Part shown: positions 48,925-50,925 of the stretch, one piece after another
How positions within the stretch are numbered: position 1 is the first letter of the stretch
Layout of the letters: each line of letters begins with the position of its first letter
DNA from: Chara braunii
Taxonomy: Eukaryota > Streptophyta > Charophyceae > Charales > Characeae
Assembly: GCA_003427395.1 (NCBI GenBank)
Contig: BFEA01000374.1
Coordinates: 39,871-90,795, forward strand
Length of the DNA: 50,925 bases
Direction: 5' to 3'
Program-made: the position numbers and the translations under genes
Notes under the pieces: model-generated
Databases searched by the model: none
What the model was told of the DNA's origin: nothing
The model's input: the letters and a program-made list of their open reading frames with translations, nothing else

Positions 48925-49506
48925 TTCCTCTTGCTCCGCCGTAGCGCTTCGTCTTTCACCTCCTTGCTCCGCCATAGCGGTTCCCTCTCTCCTCCCTCTT
49001 ACTCCGTCAATCTCCCTCCCTCCACACAGTCTCCCTTAAAGTTTCTCCTTCCTCCACATCAACCACCCTTCGTCCACAGTCTCCCTCTCGCCTCCATCCT
49101 CCATCAGTAAACCTCCCTCCACGTACTTACCTCTCTCCTTCCTCCGACATAGCTCACTCTCTTCCTCCACATCAATCTCCCTTCCTCTGCCATAGTCTCC
49201 CTCCCCCCTCCTCCTCCTTATCAGTCTCCCTCCCTCCTCCTCCATAGTCTCCCTCTCCCCTCTTGCAAAACGGACAACCCCTAATCTGCCCCGCTCCTGC
49301 ACGCCCTCCCCCTACCCCCCAANCCCCCCTCGACACACTGAAACCTGTATGCCTGAAAAAAAACAATGACGCCGGATTTGGGAAGTATTGGGAGAGCGCA
49401 GGAAGGCAACACAGACCAAAGAAAAAAAAACGAACAAACATTTTGGTTGACTTTTNTCACGCCCGGGGTACCCAAGGCGAGGTCCCTACCNGGGCGAAGN
49501 GCCNGG

Positions 49507-50925
49507 TGTCGGGACTGGTGGGTCCCGAATAACTTCCCAGCACTCGAGAGATTGAATACGGACAATTTATGCACAACAGATAAATCTGGAGTGAGGAAGC
49601 AGGAGAGAGAAAAAACAAAGGATTAGGCTGCAGAAGGGAGTGATGCCCTGAGGAGAGAACCACAGGAGGAAAGAACTAGCGGCGACAAGCAAGCGAGCGC
49701 AAGAACAGGGGCACATAGAACATAGCAGGGGGCCAAGAGGGTCATCGGAATGCAATAAGACTAAGGCCAAAGGGCCCTTTGAGCTAGCAATTGCAGCGCG
49801 ACAGCAATAAGGGAATGAGGAAGTCCAGGAAATGAGGGCCAACACGGAGGCCACCTACGGGAGCCTCGGAGTGGAGGCCCACGACCAAAGAGATCGGCAC
49901 GCACAAGGCGCGAGGAAAGACTAAGGAGAGGGGTCACTGTGGGGCGACAAGACGCCCAAGGAGCATGGGACACCTCGGGGAAAGGCACGCGGGGCCACGT
50001 GGGACTAAGTAAAAATAATGGCGTACGGGGCAAAATGTGTCGGGGACCGCCGACGGGACTAATGTGTCGGGGACCGCTGACGAGACTAAGTCTCGGGGAC
50101 CGCCGACGGGACTAAGTGTCGGGGACCACTGACGGGACTAAGTGTCGGGGACCACCAACGGGACAAGTAGCGGGGACATGTGAAAGTCCCAAGAAGAAAC
50201 GGCGGCACCGCATGAGGGGAAATAATAAATGCAAGGGGCACCGTTAAGATCGACATCTTGACGGCCAAGAATATTAGCACCACTAGTGCAAGTACTAGTG
50301 GTGACAAACGGGAAGGCCAAAAGGAAAAGGAAAAGTAAGGAAAACTGAAGTGGGAGGCATGGGAGCAATCTGAAAAATCTCGGATCAGCCTCCCTCAAAA
50401 AAATAGAGTCAAATGAGACCCCATGTGAAAAATAGCCCTCCGGGAGAAAATCGGAGTAGGAGGGACCATTGGGGGAGAAGTGTAGGAGTAAAAGGAGGCT
50501 CCCATGGGCATGGGAAGACCATTATTGCAGTCCGAGAAATAACTGACTGCACCTTGGGCATAGGGAGGGCCAAAACTAAGAGGAAGAGGCTAGAAAAGGG
50601 CCTTAACGGCCACTTGACCCTAGACATGCTAGAAAAAAGAGAGAAAAGAAAAGAAAGAGGAGGAGAATAAGACAAAAGGAATGAGAGGGAGTGAGTGAGT
50701 TGGCTGTCTGTAAGGACTGCCATAGGTAGGGACTGGCAGGTCCCTACTGTCCAAGAAAGGAGGAGAAAGAGAAAAGAAAAGAAAAGAAAAGAAAAGAAAA
50801 GAGAAAAAGGTCTTAACGGTAAAAAACGGTCACTTGGGGAGATTCATCCGTGACCAGATTCATTCTGGAATATGGCGGTTACAAAGGACTTTGATTTTCT
50901 TGGAATTGTGCAGAGAAAATCAAAG
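49507..50925 (+). mobile_element. Partial LTR of a second family 3 element, inverted
   Basis: Starts TGTCGGGACTGGTGGGTCCC, the complement of the end of the left LTR, and follows the complement of 22587 back to about 21160 at the window edge. It lies on the plus strand, opposite to the 26-kb element. The bases before it are not a polypurine tract, so it is a 5' LTR or a solo LTR. It keeps five to six clean units of GTGTCGGGGACCGCCGACGG (50034-50165) and a GAAAA run (50770-50802). Confidence 0.88.
50034..50165. repeat. ~26-bp tandem repeat in inverted LTR
   Basis: Five to six units of TGTCGGGGACCGCCGACGGG followed by ACTAAG, with small length changes (one unit lacks four bases near 50090). It corresponds to the N-bearing repeat at 21920-22025 and 43478-43583. 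Confidence 0.85.

Larger units (their letters stand above)
47499..49506. other. Unassigned flanking DNA
   Basis: About 2 kb with no recognisable gene. It holds a GA microsatellite (48002-48063), a CTT run (48889-48924), GCCATAGC motifs (47990, 48970), one minus-strand TACTTACC (49124) and C/T-rich low-complexity sequence from 48640 to 49320. Ns at 49323, 49456, 49492, 49500 and 49504. Long open frames here are compositional. Confidence 0.55.

Noticed and set aside
48562-49110. Long overlapping open frames on the plus strand (about 155-182 codons)
   Set aside because: They run through C/T-rich low-complexity and CTT repeats; the translations are S/L/F/R-rich without any domain.

Overview
This window is almost entirely repetitive DNA from a large, retrotransposon-rich eukaryotic nuclear genome. 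I see no intact host gene. A streptophyte is the best fit: two chromodomain Ty3/gypsy (chromovirus) families use an initiator-Met-type primer site, and there is a nuclear copy of a mitochondrial tatC (mttB) gene of the kind kept in plant and charophyte mitochondria. A charophyte alga such as Chara is a guess, not a demonstration. N runs and scattered Ns mark incomplete assembly.

Layout. (1) 1-289: A-rich sequence with tRNA-promoter-like motifs (SINE-like). (2) 290-766: orphan integrase tail and chromodomain. (3) 788-~10880: decayed Ty3/gypsy element, family 1. It has a 5' LTR, Met primer site, gag, protease, RT, RNase H, integrase, chromodomain and a truncated 3' LTR. Its gag holds an insertion that is only a poly(T) tract with a 15-bp target duplication. 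Its RNase H is split by a 5'-truncated LINE. Its 3' LTR ends in a small inversion. (4) ~10880-12344: unassigned DNA with a ~264-bp foldback (MITE-like) element. (5) 12345-47498: a second Ty3/gypsy element, family 2, broken by two insertions: mitochondrial tatC DNA in the protease (16632-17221) and a 26-kb retroelement in the RT (18104-44146). (6) 47499-49506: unassigned DNA with GA and CTT microsatellites. (7) 49507-50925: start of another LTR of the giant family, in the opposite orientation, running off the window.

The giant element (family 3, minus strand) is the most unusual object. It has 3.7-4.5-kb LTRs full of short perfect hairpins, a CCGG(T) target duplication, a candidate primer site and a G-rich polypurine tract. 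Its gag-pol has a YIDD reverse transcriptase that resembles a Ty3/gypsy lineage I associate with basidiomycete fungi, not the usual plant chromoviruses. Between the 5' LTR and gag, in sense orientation, lie four tandem diverged copies of a ~245-270-residue protein I do not recognise. One is open and three are broken only by in-frame stops. A further unassigned charged ORF lies between integrase and the 3' LTR. Extra ORFs before gag with very long LTRs recall the plan of Ogre-type giant plant elements, but the protein family and the pol lineage look different.

The nesting gives a partial chronology: family 2 inserted first; the tatC fragment and the giant element later broke it; in-frame stops, a ~725-bp LTR deletion and N-containing repeats came after or reflect assembly.
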